Shown here: in pieces, positions 16,325 to 24,792 of the stretch | How positions within the stretch are numbered: the stretch's first letter is position 1 | Layout: each line of letters begins with the position of its first letter | Position numbers and translations under genes: made by a program | DNA from: Devosia sp. A16 | GTDB taxonomy: Bacteria; Pseudomonadota; Alphaproteobacteria; Rhizobiales; Devosiaceae | Length of the DNA: 64,000 nt | NCBI RefSeq assembly: GCF_001402915.1 | Contig: NZ_CP012945.1 | Span: 3,883,501 to 3,947,500, forward strand | Direction: 5' to 3' | Notes under the pieces: model-generated | Databases searched by the model: none | The model's input: the letters and a program-made list of their open reading frames with translations, nothing else | Told to the model about the DNA's origin: nothing

Positions 16325-16729
16325 ATGAAGCAAGTACCTTCCGGTCGCATCAGTGGACTGATTTACCGCTTCGCCGACTTCCTCGCGGACTGGCGGGGAT
16401 TCGTTGCCACGTTCATGGCCTTGATGCTGGGTGTCGGAATTGGCGCCGCCTTGCAGTTCAATGAAGGCTTCATGTTCGCCTTCAATATCTTCCTGTCGGT
16501 TGCAGCTATTGTGATCAGCGGCGTTATCCTTGTCGCTGGCGCGCGCAGCGAGGCGGCGTTGCACGTCAAGCTCGACTACCTCATCGAACATTCGCCCGCC
16601 ACGAACAAGATCGTCGGACTCGAGCACCTCGATGCGCGCGAGATCGAGGAAGAGCGAAAGCGCGTCGAGCGAGAAGCTGCGGAAGCCGTCGAGGACGCGA
16701 TGGAAGGCGCTGGCCTGACGCAACGCTGA
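16325..16729 (+). CDS. Low-affinity iron permease-like small membrane protein
   Basis: 134 residues with two predicted membrane segments (about residues 23-42 and 48-72), then a cytoplasmic acidic/basic helix. The segment KLDYLIEHSPATNKIVGLEHLDAREIEE closely follows the pattern of the low-affinity iron permease family (usually ALQLKLDELI ... LxDLxxxELE). The family's function in bacteria is poorly supported, so the name gives kinship rather than activity. The ATG at 16325 is preferred; an upstream in-frame start at 16187 would add a non-conserved tail. Confidence 0.6.
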   Translation: MKQVPSGRISGLIYRFADFLADWRGFVATFMALMLGVGIGAALQFNEGFMFAFNIFLSVAAIVISGVILVAGARSEAALHVKLDYLIEHSPATNKIVGLEHLDAREIEEERKRVEREAAEAVEDAMEGAGLTQR

Positions 16730-16777
16730 GTCTCCCCTGATGCCGGGACAACATGCCCAATCGAAAGACCCTCGGTC

Positions 16778-17560
16778 ATGACTACGCTCGCCACCTTCAA
16801 CGTTAATGGCGTCAATGGACGCTTGCCCGTGCTGCTGAGGTGGTTGGCCGCAACCGACAGTGATGTGGTGTGCCTGCAGGAGTTGAAGACCTCCGACGAG
16901 AAGTTTCCCGAGGCTGCCATCGCGGAGGCCGGGTTCCGATCGATCTGGCATGGACAAAAATCCTACAACGGCGTCGCCATCCTGGCTCGCGGGACCGTGC
17001 CGATCGAGCGTCGCCGCGGTCTGCCCGGAGATCCAGATGATAGTCACAGCCGCTACCTCGAGGCCCAGGTCGGCAATCTCGTCGTGGGATGCCTTTATCT
17101 CCCCAATGGCAACCCCGCGCCCGGACCCAAATTCCAGTACAAGATGCGCTGGTTCGAACGCCTGCTCGATCATGCGCGGGCGCTGCTGGCCGCCGGCGCA
17201 CCCACAGTGCTTTGTGGTGACTTCAACGTGGTGCCGACGGACCTGGATGCAGTCGTGCCTGGCCGATGGGTTTGGGACGCGGTGATGTTCCCGGAAGCGC
17301 GAACAGCTTATGCGAGGCTGCTCGATCAGGGCTGGATCGACGCTCTCAGGGTGATCCACCCCGACAAGGGCATCTACACTTACTGGAACTTCTCATACCG
17401 CGGTGGCCACGACCGAAGCTCGGGCTTGCGCATGGATCACATCCTGATCAGCCCCACGCTCTCCAATTCATTGCTGGACGCCGGCGTCGATGTCGAGACT
17501 CGCAGTTGGCAAAAACCGAGCGACCACGCACCGGCGTGGATCAAGCTGGCCAGTCAGTGA
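16778..17560 (+). CDS. xth: Exodeoxyribonuclease III / AP endonuclease
   Basis: A 260-residue member of the exonuclease III family, acting in base excision repair at abasic sites. The family's metal and catalytic residues are visible: N8 (FNVNG), E34 (LQELKT), YNGVAIL, the GDFNVVPTDLD segment, RMDHIL, and the C-terminal SDHAP histidine pair. Length is normal. It starts 48 bases after the iron-permease-like gene on the same strand and might be co-transcribed with it. Confidence 0.92.
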   Translation: MTTLATFNVNGVNGRLPVLLRWLAATDSDVVCLQELKTSDEKFPEAAIAEAGFRSIWHGQKSYNGVAILARGTVPIERRRGLPGDPDDSHSRYLEAQVGNLVVGCLYLPNGNPAPGPKFQYKMRWFERLLDHARALLAAGAPTVLCGDFNVVPTDLDAVVPGRWVWDAVMFPEARTAYARLLDQGWIDALRVIHPDKGIYTYWNFSYRGGHDRSSGLRMDHILISPTLSNSLLDAGVDVETRSWQKPSDHAPAWIKLASQ

Positions 17561-17887
17561 GCCTGACGTTCCGCGGGCTCAAGGTTGCCTGAAGAGGGAA
17601 CTGGCGGGTCGCGAACCGTCCTCTGAACCATTGCTCTGGTCGGCGCCGATCAAAACCCCCGACCTTGCCTGCTGTTTCACGGCCGCTTGAGATAAACATC
17701 TTGGCCGCTGGCGCGACCTCAGCCGATGATCTTCTCGCGTACCAAAGCTGTGCCACGGAGCCGCCGACCCCCTGGAGAAACATTCAGAAACGCACCGAAA
17801 TCGGCGGCCCACGCTCGGCACACGCCAGGGCTCTCGACCTGCAGTAGCGGCGACCGCTAAATAGCTGATACTTCACAAGGAGAGGGC
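17561..17887. other. Intergenic region without a recognisable gene
   Basis: About 330 bases between xth and the tRNA gene. Short open frames exist on both strands, but none has a ribosome site, a family motif or plausible composition. I see no repeat or clear terminator here. Confidence 0.5.
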
Positions 17888-17961
17888 TGGCTGGGGAACC
17901 TGGATTCGAACCAAGATTGACGGAGTCAGAGTCCGCAGTTCTACCATTGAACTATTCCCCA
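17888..17961 (-). tRNA. tRNA-Gln (anticodon CUG)
   Basis: The minus strand folds as a complete tRNA. The 7-bp acceptor stem is TGGGGAA pairing with TTCCCCA, discriminator G, with the CCA encoded at 17888-17890. The D-loop is AGTTCAATGGTAGAA, the anticodon stem GCGGA/TCCGT holds loop CTCTGAC (anticodon CUG, reading CAG), and the T-arm is TGGTTCGAATCCA. The encoded CCA and intact stems indicate a functional gene. Confidence 0.95.
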
Positions 17962-18161
17962 AGCGCTTAGCCTGGATGCCGTCGGCGTGGCCGTCAGCAT
18001 TTGGTGCGCGCCTTCTAGCGATAATCGATCGTCTGATCAACACCCCTTTTGCGGCATTCTGCAGCGACCTCGATCCGCTCACGCACCGTTCAAGTTTGCG
18101 GCAGATTCAGGGCGTTGCGTTGGCTCCGATCATCCTCTACCCTCATTGGCGACACTGAAAT

Positions 18162-19409
18162 ATGCCCGCGTCGGGCGCCCACGGCTTCGGCCGGCAGTCG
18201 GCGACCGCACGGGGAAATGGAGCAAGGTTGACCGATCAAGATCGGTCCGCCGCCGCAGCCGGGACGGAGCGCCCGGAGCGGCACCGTGACGGGCAGGGCC
18301 GAGGCCCGAGTCCGAGCACCGCGAATCCCGGGGGGCAACCTGGAGCTGGCGGAGCGGAGCGGCGGACGCACCCTGCAGGCAATCCCTCGTCGCGCCGGTC
18401 GCGAGGCCCGCTCTATGCGGCGCTGGATCTCGGCACCAATAACTGCCGCCTGCTCATCGCCCGCCCGCACGAGAACAGCTTTCGCGTGCTTGACGGCTTT
18501 ACCCGCATCGTCCGGCTCGGCGAGGGCCTCTCGACCACCGGCCGGCTGTCGGATGCCGCCATGGAGCGGACCATGGAGGCGCTGCGGCTCTGTCGCAACA
18601 AGCTGCGCGAACACGAACCGACACGCATGCGCCTGATCGCCACCGAGGCGTGTCGTTCCGCCGCAAACGGCGCCGAGTTCATCGCTCGGGTCGAACGCGA
18701 ACTCGGTCTCGTGCTCGAGGTCGTCGACCGGCAGACCGAGGCCTCGCTGGCCGTCACCGGCTGCGCCGACCTGATCGAGGAAGCCTCGTCAGGCGCGCTG
18801 ATGTTCGATATCGGCGGTGGGTCGTCCGAGTTGGCATGGCTCGATTTCCGCGGTGGTCGCCCGCGCCGCCAGGGCCGAATGTCGTCGTCGATCCGTTCCT
18901 GGCAGTCCCTGCCGGTGGGTGTGGTGTCGATCGCCGAGAAGTTCGGCGGGGTGAACGTCACCCCCGACACCTTCGAGGAGATGGTGGGTTTCGTCGCCGG
19001 CCAGCTTCGCCAGTTCCGCGGGCGCGAAAAACTGCGCCAGATGATTGCCGAGCACCCGGTGCATCTGATCGGTACCTCCGGTACCGTCACCACGCTGGCC
19101 GGGCTGCATCTGGGCCTCGAGCGCTACGAGCGCCAGAAGGTCGACGGGCTGTGGATGACCCGTGCCGATGTCGACGCCACCATGAGCGCGCTGCTCGGCA
19201 TGAGCTTTGACCGCCGTGTTGCTCATCCCTGCATCGGCAAGGATCGCGCCGACCTGGTGCTGCCAGGCTGCGCCATCTTCGAGGCGATCCGCCGCGAGTG
19301 GCCGACCGATCGGGTGCGGGTCGCCGATCGCGGACTGCGTGAGGGCATCCTCATTTCACTGATCGACGCCGACCGGGCCGGTCGCGCCAACAATCGCAGG
19401 AGCCGCTGA
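18162..19409 (+). CDS. ppx: Exopolyphosphatase / pppGpp phosphohydrolase family
   Basis: A Ppx/GppA-family phosphatase of the actin-like fold. The phosphate-1 motif [13 protein letters not shown] is near residue 88 and phosphate-2 [13 protein letters not shown] near 210, with [11 protein letters not shown] near 305. The first 80 residues are low-complexity (G, S, R, A) and the start is uncertain: ATG at 18162 or TTG at 18228 with AAGG just before it. It degrades polyphosphate or pppGpp. The stop overlaps the rlmE ATG by one base; this ppx-rlmE pair is widespread in alphaproteobacteria. Confidence 0.88.
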   Translation: MPASGAHGFGRQSATARGNGARLTDQDRSAAAAGTERPERHRDGQGRGPSPSTANPGGQPGAGGAERRTHPAGNPSSRRSRGPLYAALDLGTNNCRLLIARPHENSFRVLDGFTRIVRLGEGLSTTGRLSDAAMERTMEALRLCRNKLREHEPTRMRLIATEACRSAANGAEFIARVERELGLVLEVVDRQTEASLAVTGCADLIEEASSGALMFDIGGGSSELAWLDFRGGRPRRQGRMSSSIRSWQSLPVGVVSIAEKFGGVNVTPDTFEEMVGFVAGQLRQFRGREKLRQMIAEHPVHLIGTSGTVTTLAGLHLGLERYERQKVDGLWMTRADVDATMSALLGMSFDRRVAHPCIGKDRADLVLPGCAIFEAIRREWPTDRVRVADRGLREGILISLIDADRAGRANNRRSR

Positions 19410-20122
19410 TGCCGAAGGGAACAGGGCAGGGGACCGGCCGCCGCTCGGCCACCGATCTCAAGGTGCGGGTGAAGACCGCCAAGGGCCGCAAGATCGGCTC
19501 GACCCTGTGGTTGCAGCGCCAGCTCAACGATCCCTACGTGGCGCGCGCCAAGGCCGAAGGCTATCGCTCGCGCGCCGCCTTCAAGATCAAGGAACTCGAC
19601 GAGCGCTACCACCTGTTCAAGAAGGGCCAGCGCATCGTCGATCTCGGCGCGGCCCCCGGCGGCTGGTGCCAGGTCGCCGCGCCGATCGTCGGCTCGACCG
19701 AGGAAAAGCCGCTGATCGTCGGCATCGACTATCTTGAGATGGACCCGATTCCCGGCGTGATCCTGTTGCAGAAGGATTTCAACGACGAGGATGCCCCGGC
19801 TGCGTTGATCGCGGCGCTCGGCGGGCACAAGGCCGACATCGTCATGTCCGACATGGCAGCGCCGACGACGGGACATCGCGCCACCGATCACCTGCGTATC
19901 ATCGCCCTGGTCGAGCTCGCCGCCGATTTCGCCATCCGCGTACTGGCGCCGGGCGGCACCTTCATCGCCAAGGTGTTCCAGGGCGGCACCGAGCACGAAC
20001 TGCTGCATCTGTTGAAGCAGCATTTCACCACCACGATCCACGCCAAGCCCAAGGCCAGCCGCGCCGATTCTGCCGAGACGTATCTCCTGGCTCGGGGTTT
20101 CAAGGGCAACGCGCCGGAGTGA
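19409..20122 (+). CDS. rlmE: 23S rRNA (uridine-2552-2'-O)-methyltransferase
   Basis: A 237-residue RrmJ/FtsJ-type enzyme that methylates U2552 in the A-loop. A basic N-terminal extension is followed by [14 protein letters not shown] with the first catalytic lysine. Then come the SAM motif [12 protein letters not shown] near residue 75, catalytic Asp in [15 protein letters not shown] near 150, and the third-motif lysine in FIAKVFQGG. Start overlaps the ppx stop. The 20-bp duplication at 20112 includes its stop codon. Confidence 0.93.
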   Translation: MPKGTGQGTGRRSATDLKVRVKTAKGRKIGSTLWLQRQLNDPYVARAKAEGYRSRAAFKIKELDERYHLFKKGQRIVDLGAAPGGWCQVAAPIVGSTEEKPLIVGIDYLEMDPIPGVILLQKDFNDEDAPAALIAALGGHKADIVMSDMAAPTTGHRATDHLRIIALVELAADFAIRVLAPGGTFIAKVFQGGTEHELLHLLKQHFTTTIHAKPKASRADSAETYLLARGFKGNAPE

Positions 20123-20151
20123 GGGGGTACACGCCGGAGTGAGGGGGTACA
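20112..20151. repeat. 20-bp perfect tandem duplication at the rlmE stop
   Basis: Two adjacent identical units (CGCCGGAGTGAGGGGGTACA) at 20112-20131 and 20132-20151. The first contains the last codons and TGA of rlmE, the second is noncoding. This looks like a recent slip duplication with no effect on the protein. Confidence 0.8.
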
Positions 20152-20180
20152 CGACCGAGGCTTTGCAGGTCCCACAAACT

Positions 20181-20273
20181 CGGTGTCATCCCCGCGAAAG
20201 CGGGGAACTCCGTTTTGCGATCGTGCAAACGGCCAGAAAAACAGAGGTTCCCGCTTTCGCGGGAATGACCCGG
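20181..20273. repeat. VTPAKAGAQ-type palindromic repeat
   Basis: Inverted arms TGTCATCCCCGCGAAAGCGG and CCCGCTTTCGCGGGAATGAC with a central AACTCCGTTTT/AAAACAGAGGTT pairing. It lies between the convergent ends of rlmE and the MFS gene and probably works as a bidirectional terminator. Same family as 12129-12236. Confidence 0.7.
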
Positions 20274-20335
20274 TGGGTGGGGAGGTCTAGGACCGAGCCC
20301 CACTAATTGCGCTCACGCAGACCATGGTCCCTCGC

Positions 20336-21733
20336 TCACTCCGCCGCCGCGCCGCTCTCGGCCTGGTGGCTATGCATGCTCGCCGTCCTTGGCACTCTGA
20401 GGAAGATCAGGGCGGCGATCAGTGTCACCGTCGCCATGACCCAGAATGCCACGTGGAAATCGTTCAGAGCAGGGGCGCCGCCATGCAGCAGGTGGACGCC
20501 CTCGAAAATGCCGCCACCGACTGCGACACCGAAGGCCAGCGACAACTGCACGCTGACCTGGCTCAGCACGTTGGCCTGCCCGGCATCCTTGTCGGAGACA
20601 TCGGCGAAGATGAAGGCGTTGGTCGTCGTCCAGAACAGCGACTGGAAGAAGCCGGTGACCACCAGCAGCCCGAGCATCAGTGGCGTCGGGGTGTCCGGCG
20701 TGTAGAGTCCCATGGCCAGCACGCCGCCGGCGGTGACGGTGCAGGCGATCACCAGCGCCTTGCGAAAACCCCAGCGCGCGATGAAACGCTCGGCCATGAA
20801 CTTCATGGTGAAGGCGCCGACCGCCGAAGCAAAGGTCACCATGCCGCTCTCGAACGGGTTCAGGCCGAACGCAAGCTGCAGCATCAGCGGGAACAGGAAC
20901 GGCATGGCGCCGGTGCCGAGCCGGAAGATGGTGCCGCCGATCATGGTCAGGCGGAACAGCGGCTGGCGGAAGATCCTGAGGTCGAGCAGCGGATACTCGG
21001 TGCGGCGGAAGTGGAACCAGTAGGCGATTGCCGCCACCACGCCGAGGAACAGCGAGCCATAGCCGAAGCTGGCAGGAAGCGCCGGCAGCGTCAGCACCGA
21101 GATGCCGAACACGAGGCCGGCGAAGCAGAGCCCGGCGAGCAGGAAGCCGGTGAAATCCATCTTCCTCGGCTCGTTCCGGTGCCATTCGGGCAGGTACTTG
21201 TTGACGAGGATGATGCCGACGATGCCGATCGGCACGTTGATCAGGAAGATCCAGTGCCAGCTGGCGAAGGTGGTGATGAAGCCGCCGATCGGCGGCCCGA
21301 CGATCGGGCCGACGAGGCCGGGAATCGACAGCCACGCCATGGCGTCGACCAGTTGTTGCCGCGGCGTCACCCGCACCAGCACCAGCCGCGCCACCGGCGT
21401 CATCATCGCCCCGCCCATGCCCTGCAGGAAACGCGACAGGACGAACGTCAGCAGCGAATCCGAGATGGCGCAGCACACCGAGCCGAGCATGAACACCACG
21501 ATGGCCCAGGCGAACACCCGCTTGGCGCCGAACCTGTCGGCCATCCAGCTCGAGATCGGGATGAAGATGGCCAGCGCCACCATATAGGTGGTGAGCGCCA
21601 GCTTCAGCGCGATCGGCTCGGTCTGGATGTCGTGCGCAATGGCTGCCAGCGAAGTCGCGATGACCGTCGAGTCCATGTTCTCCATGAACAGCGCCACGGC
21701 GAGGATCAGCGGGGTCAGGCGGAGCGCGGACAT
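20336..21733 (-). CDS. DHA2-family MFS drug exporter
   Basis: A 465-residue proton-coupled exporter of the EmrB/QacA type. It has many hydrophobic segments, the early membrane motif MENMDSTVIATSL, and the SSWMADRFGAKRVF loop after the second segment (MFS motif A). An internal proline/glycine-rich motif (GPIVGPPIGGF) near residue 145 is the antiporter motif C. It is the second of two related exporter genes, starting 11 bases after the first one ends, so the pair is an operon. Probably exports drugs or toxic metabolites; the substrate is unknown. Confidence 0.9.
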   Translation of the reverse strand: MSALRLTPLILAVALFMENMDSTVIATSLAAIAHDIQTEPIALKLALTTYMVALAIFIPISSWMADRFGAKRVFAWAIVVFMLGSVCCAISDSLLTFVLSRFLQGMGGAMMTPVARLVLVRVTPRQQLVDAMAWLSIPGLVGPIVGPPIGGFITTFASWHWIFLINVPIGIVGIILVNKYLPEWHRNEPRKMDFTGFLLAGLCFAGLVFGISVLTLPALPASFGYGSLFLGVVAAIAYWFHFRRTEYPLLDLRIFRQPLFRLTMIGGTIFRLGTGAMPFLFPLMLQLAFGLNPFESGMVTFASAVGAFTMKFMAERFIARWGFRKALVIACTVTAGGVLAMGLYTPDTPTPLMLGLLVVTGFFQSLFWTTTNAFIFADVSDKDAGQANVLSQVSVQLSLAFGVAVGGGIFEGVHLLHGGAPALNDFHVAFWVMATVTLIAALIFLRVPRTASMHSHQAESGAAAE

Positions 21734-21744
21734 ATCGAACCTGG

Positions 21745-23151
21745 CTAGAGTGTCGCCGGAACCGGCTTGGCGATGGGCTTTGCCTTGTGACCCGACACGT
21801 CGCTGCCCGCGTCGGGCGGCAGCCGCATGAAAGGGATGGCGCTGCAGATGGCGACTGCCGCGACCACGAACCAGGCAATGTGGAAATCGGCCAGCACCAA
21901 TCCTCCGCCATGCAGCTTCGACGTCACCTCGAGCGCACCGCCCGCTACCGCAACGCCCGCGGCGACGCTCAGTTGCTGGCTCACCGCGTTGATGGCGGTC
22001 GCCTGGCTGGCGTGCTCCTCATCGACATCGGCGAAGACCAGCGCATTGACGCCGGTAAAGAAGAACGAACGGGTGAGCCCGCCGAACAGCAGCGCCCCCA
22101 TCAGCACCCAATGCGGGACCTGCGGAGTGAACAAGCCGTTGACCGCGAGGAAGGTGCAGCCGAGCACGGCCGTCACCATCAGCGTCCGGGGGAAGCCGAA
22201 GGCGGCATAGAGCCTTTCGGCCCCGAACTTGGAGAGGATCGCCCCGATCGCAGCAACGAAGGTGGTGAGGCCGGATTCGAATGGCGTCAACCCGAAGGTC
22301 AGCTGCAGCATCAGCGGCATCAGGAACGGGAAGGCGCCGATGCCGATGCGAAACAGCGAGCCGCCGATGATGGCGTTGCGGAACAGCGGCAACCGGAACA
22401 TTTTCGGATCGAGGATCGGGAACGCCGTGCGCCTGGCGTGTCGCAGGTAGAGCAGCCCGGCGATCACGCCGACCACGATCGAGGCATAGCCGGTGATGGT
22501 CGGGATGGCCGGCAGGCTGATCACCGAGAATCCGAACATGATGCCGGCGAAGGTGATGGCCGACAGGATCAGTCCGGGCACGTCCACCGGCCGTTCGTTG
22601 CGGCTGTCGGCGGCATGCAGGTACCTGGTGACGAGGATCAGCCCGATGATGCCGATCGGCACATTGATCCAGAAAATCCAGTGCCAGCTGAGATAGGTGG
22701 TGAGGAAGCCGCCGAGCGGCGGACCGGTGATCGGCCCGATCAGCGCCGGGATGGTGAGCCAGGCCATGGCCGAGACCAGCTCGTTGCGAGGTGTCGCGCG
22801 CACCAGCACCAGGCGCGCCACCGGCGTCATCATCGAGCCGCCGATTCCCTGCAGGAACCGCGACAGGACGAACGTCAGCAGCGAATCCGAGAAGGCGCAG
22901 CAGATCGAGCCGGCCATGAACACCACGATGGCGACGCGGAAGATGTTCTTGGCGCCGAAGCGATCGGCCATCCAGCCTGACAGCGGGATGAAGATGGCGA
23001 GCGCCACGAAATACGCGGTAAGCGCCAGTTTCAGCGAGATCGGCTCGGCCCCGATATCCGCCGCGATCGCCGGCAGCGAGGTCGCAATGACGGTCGAGTC
23101 CATGTTTTCCATGAACAGCGCGACCGCAAGGACGAGGGGGATGATGCGCAC
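21745..23151 (-). CDS. DHA2-family MFS drug exporter (paralogue)
   Basis: About 468 residues from the GTG at 23151, chosen so that its start matches the neighbouring paralogue (VRIIPLVLAVALF versus MSALRLTPLILAVALF). The frame is open up to 23232, so a longer start is possible; neither has a good ribosome site. It shares VALFMENMDSTVIATSL, SGWMADRFGAKNIF (motif A) and GPITGPPLGGF (motif C) with the downstream gene. The two probably arose by tandem duplication and then diverged. A separate duty or a paired complex is possible. Confidence 0.88.
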   Translation of the reverse strand: MRIIPLVLAVALFMENMDSTVIATSLPAIAADIGAEPISLKLALTAYFVALAIFIPLSGWMADRFGAKNIFRVAIVVFMAGSICCAFSDSLLTFVLSRFLQGIGGSMMTPVARLVLVRATPRNELVSAMAWLTIPALIGPITGPPLGGFLTTYLSWHWIFWINVPIGIIGLILVTRYLHAADSRNERPVDVPGLILSAITFAGIMFGFSVISLPAIPTITGYASIVVGVIAGLLYLRHARRTAFPILDPKMFRLPLFRNAIIGGSLFRIGIGAFPFLMPLMLQLTFGLTPFESGLTTFVAAIGAILSKFGAERLYAAFGFPRTLMVTAVLGCTFLAVNGLFTPQVPHWVLMGALLFGGLTRSFFFTGVNALVFADVDEEHASQATAINAVSQQLSVAAGVAVAGGALEVTSKLHGGGLVLADFHIAWFVVAAVAICSAIPFMRLPPDAGSDVSGHKAKPIAKPVPATL

Positions 23152-23324
23152 GGGGGGAGCCTCGAACGAGGCAATGTTAGGATTGAAACTATCGATGTGA
23201 GCTTTAAGGTGCGTGGCGCCGCAACGCAACACGTTGCCGGCCCATTAATCGCGCTGGGCCTCGGCGATTGACCCGTTTGGCCAACACGTGGCTTATAGTG
23301 GCCACATTTTGTTCGGGTTGAACC

Positions 23325-24641
23325 ATGAAGAGCTTTTCGTCGTCGAGCTTTGCCAGCAATCATGCCGAGGCGCTCGACCTCGCCTTTGCAGCAGTGCAGA
23401 AGAACCCACAGGCGCTGTTCACCAATTTCCAGTGGTTTCTCTACGCCGGCAAGGACACGATCTTCTTCACCGCCTTTTCGAAGGAGCGGTTCGACAAGGC
23501 GAAGCTGAAGGAACTGGTGGCGCAGGTGGTGGCGCTGGCGCCGCAACTGACGCACGGCTTCGTCGGTGCCCGGCCGGGGCATCCGTTTACCGACACCCAG
23601 CTTGAGGCCATCACTTCGGTCGAGCTGGTCGACAGCTTCGAGGGCTATCCGGACAAGTGGCTGTCCAAGAGCGCCGACATCTTCGATCACCCGGACCTGC
23701 CGCTGTTCCGCTTCATGGCGGCAACCCTCAAGAACGGTCCCGATGCCGAGGGCCGTATCTCGGTGATCCAAGTGCGGGCCGCGCACTGTGTGCTCGAGGG
23801 CTCGGACTCGGCGCTGCTGTCGCGCTCGCAGACCGCCGGGCACGGCATCCAGTCCAACAAGGACAACAAGGTCAGCTTCGGCGATCGGTTCAAAGGGGCG
23901 TTGCAGGCCGGCATCGGCGTGTCGCTGCACCTGTTCTTCGCCCACATCCTGTCGCCGCCCGACAAGCCGTTCGGCTTCAAGACCCTGCCGCTGCGCCGTG
24001 ATCGGCTGCGCCGGCTGGCGAGCCGGCTCGGTGTGCGGCAGCGTTCGCTCTACTTCGCCATCGTCACGCACGCGCTGCATTCCGATACCGATCGTCGCCT
24101 CAACGAGGCGGTGATCGCGGCTGCCTACACCATGCTCGACACCCGCCGCACCGATGCCGACGACGATTTCTTTCGCGTTCGGGCGCTGCAGGCGAAGTTC
24201 CCCTACAAGGAGGATTTCGTCGAGTACGTGCGCTCGGTCGACGACGTGGTGAGCCAGATCGAGAACAAGGACATCACCTCGTTCCAGACCCAGATACTGG
24301 CGCTGTTCGCCATGCACAGGAAGCTCCACAGCTGGTTCCCGTTCCTCTACGGGCCACGCTTCTGGCGCTTCTCGGGGCGTGTCGACACCGTGCTGACCCT
24401 GGTCCCGCCGCACCGCACGCTGGGCCCGGTCACCCAATGGATGATGGAGCCGATCTATTGCGGCGCCTATCACCCCGCCTCCAACATCGCCACCTTCTGC
24501 CCCGGCCGCGAGTTCATGACGGTCAACTTCGTAATGGAGCAGCGTCACATCGATGCGGTCGAGCGGATCGAGCCGCTGATCGCGAAGGTGGAGGCGCTGG
24601 ACCTGCCGGAGCCGACGAAAGCCGCGGCTGTCGAGGCTTAA
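23325..24641 (+). CDS. Condensation / wax-ester-synthase-like acyltransferase-fold protein
   Basis: 438 residues, no signal peptide. The segment AAHCVLEGSDSALL around H154 fits the HHxxxDG-type active site of condensation-domain and WS/DGAT acyltransferases, with the second His replaced by Ala and Asp by Glu. The C-terminal third (GPVTQWMMEPIYCGAYHPASN...VNFVMEQRHID) follows their shape, where a strand pair precedes the final helices. Inferred role: transfer of an acyl group from CoA or a carrier to an alcohol or amine. Oriented away from the exporter operon with about 170 bases between starts. No closer family is recognised. Confidence 0.5.
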   Translation: MKSFSSSSFASNHAEALDLAFAAVQKNPQALFTNFQWFLYAGKDTIFFTAFSKERFDKAKLKELVAQVVALAPQLTHGFVGARPGHPFTDTQLEAITSVELVDSFEGYPDKWLSKSADIFDHPDLPLFRFMAATLKNGPDAEGRISVIQVRAAHCVLEGSDSALLSRSQTAGHGIQSNKDNKVSFGDRFKGALQAGIGVSLHLFFAHILSPPDKPFGFKTLPLRRDRLRRLASRLGVRQRSLYFAIVTHALHSDTDRRLNEAVIAAAYTMLDTRRTDADDDFFRVRALQAKFPYKEDFVEYVRSVDDVVSQIENKDITSFQTQILALFAMHRKLHSWFPFLYGPRFWRFSGRVDTVLTLVPPHRTLGPVTQWMMEPIYCGAYHPASNIATFCPGREFMTVNFVMEQRHIDAVERIEPLIAKVEALDLPEPTKAAAVEA

Positions 24642-24664
24642 CGCTATTGCCAGTGCGTGGGGCA

Positions 24665-24768
24665 CCCCCCCACTCATTCCCTCCCCACAAGGGAAGGGAG
24701 GCGATAGTTCTTCGTTCTCGGTTCAAACGTCTCCCTCCCCCTTGTGGGGAGGGATCAAGGGTAGGGGG
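24665..24768. repeat. Paired C/G palindromic repeat
   Basis: Left arm 24665-24701 and right arm 24731-24768 are near reverse complements (CTCCCCACAAGGG; CCCTTGTGGGGAG), each forming its own hairpin as well. It sits between convergent gene ends. Same type as 27006-27110 and 46743-46872. Confidence 0.7.
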
Positions 24769-24792
24769 CCGCGCGCTCCGACCGCTGGGCCC

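Noticed and set aside
17561-17887. Regulatory RNA upstream of the tRNA-Gln gene
   Set aside because: No convincing fold or conserved motif could be seen by eye.
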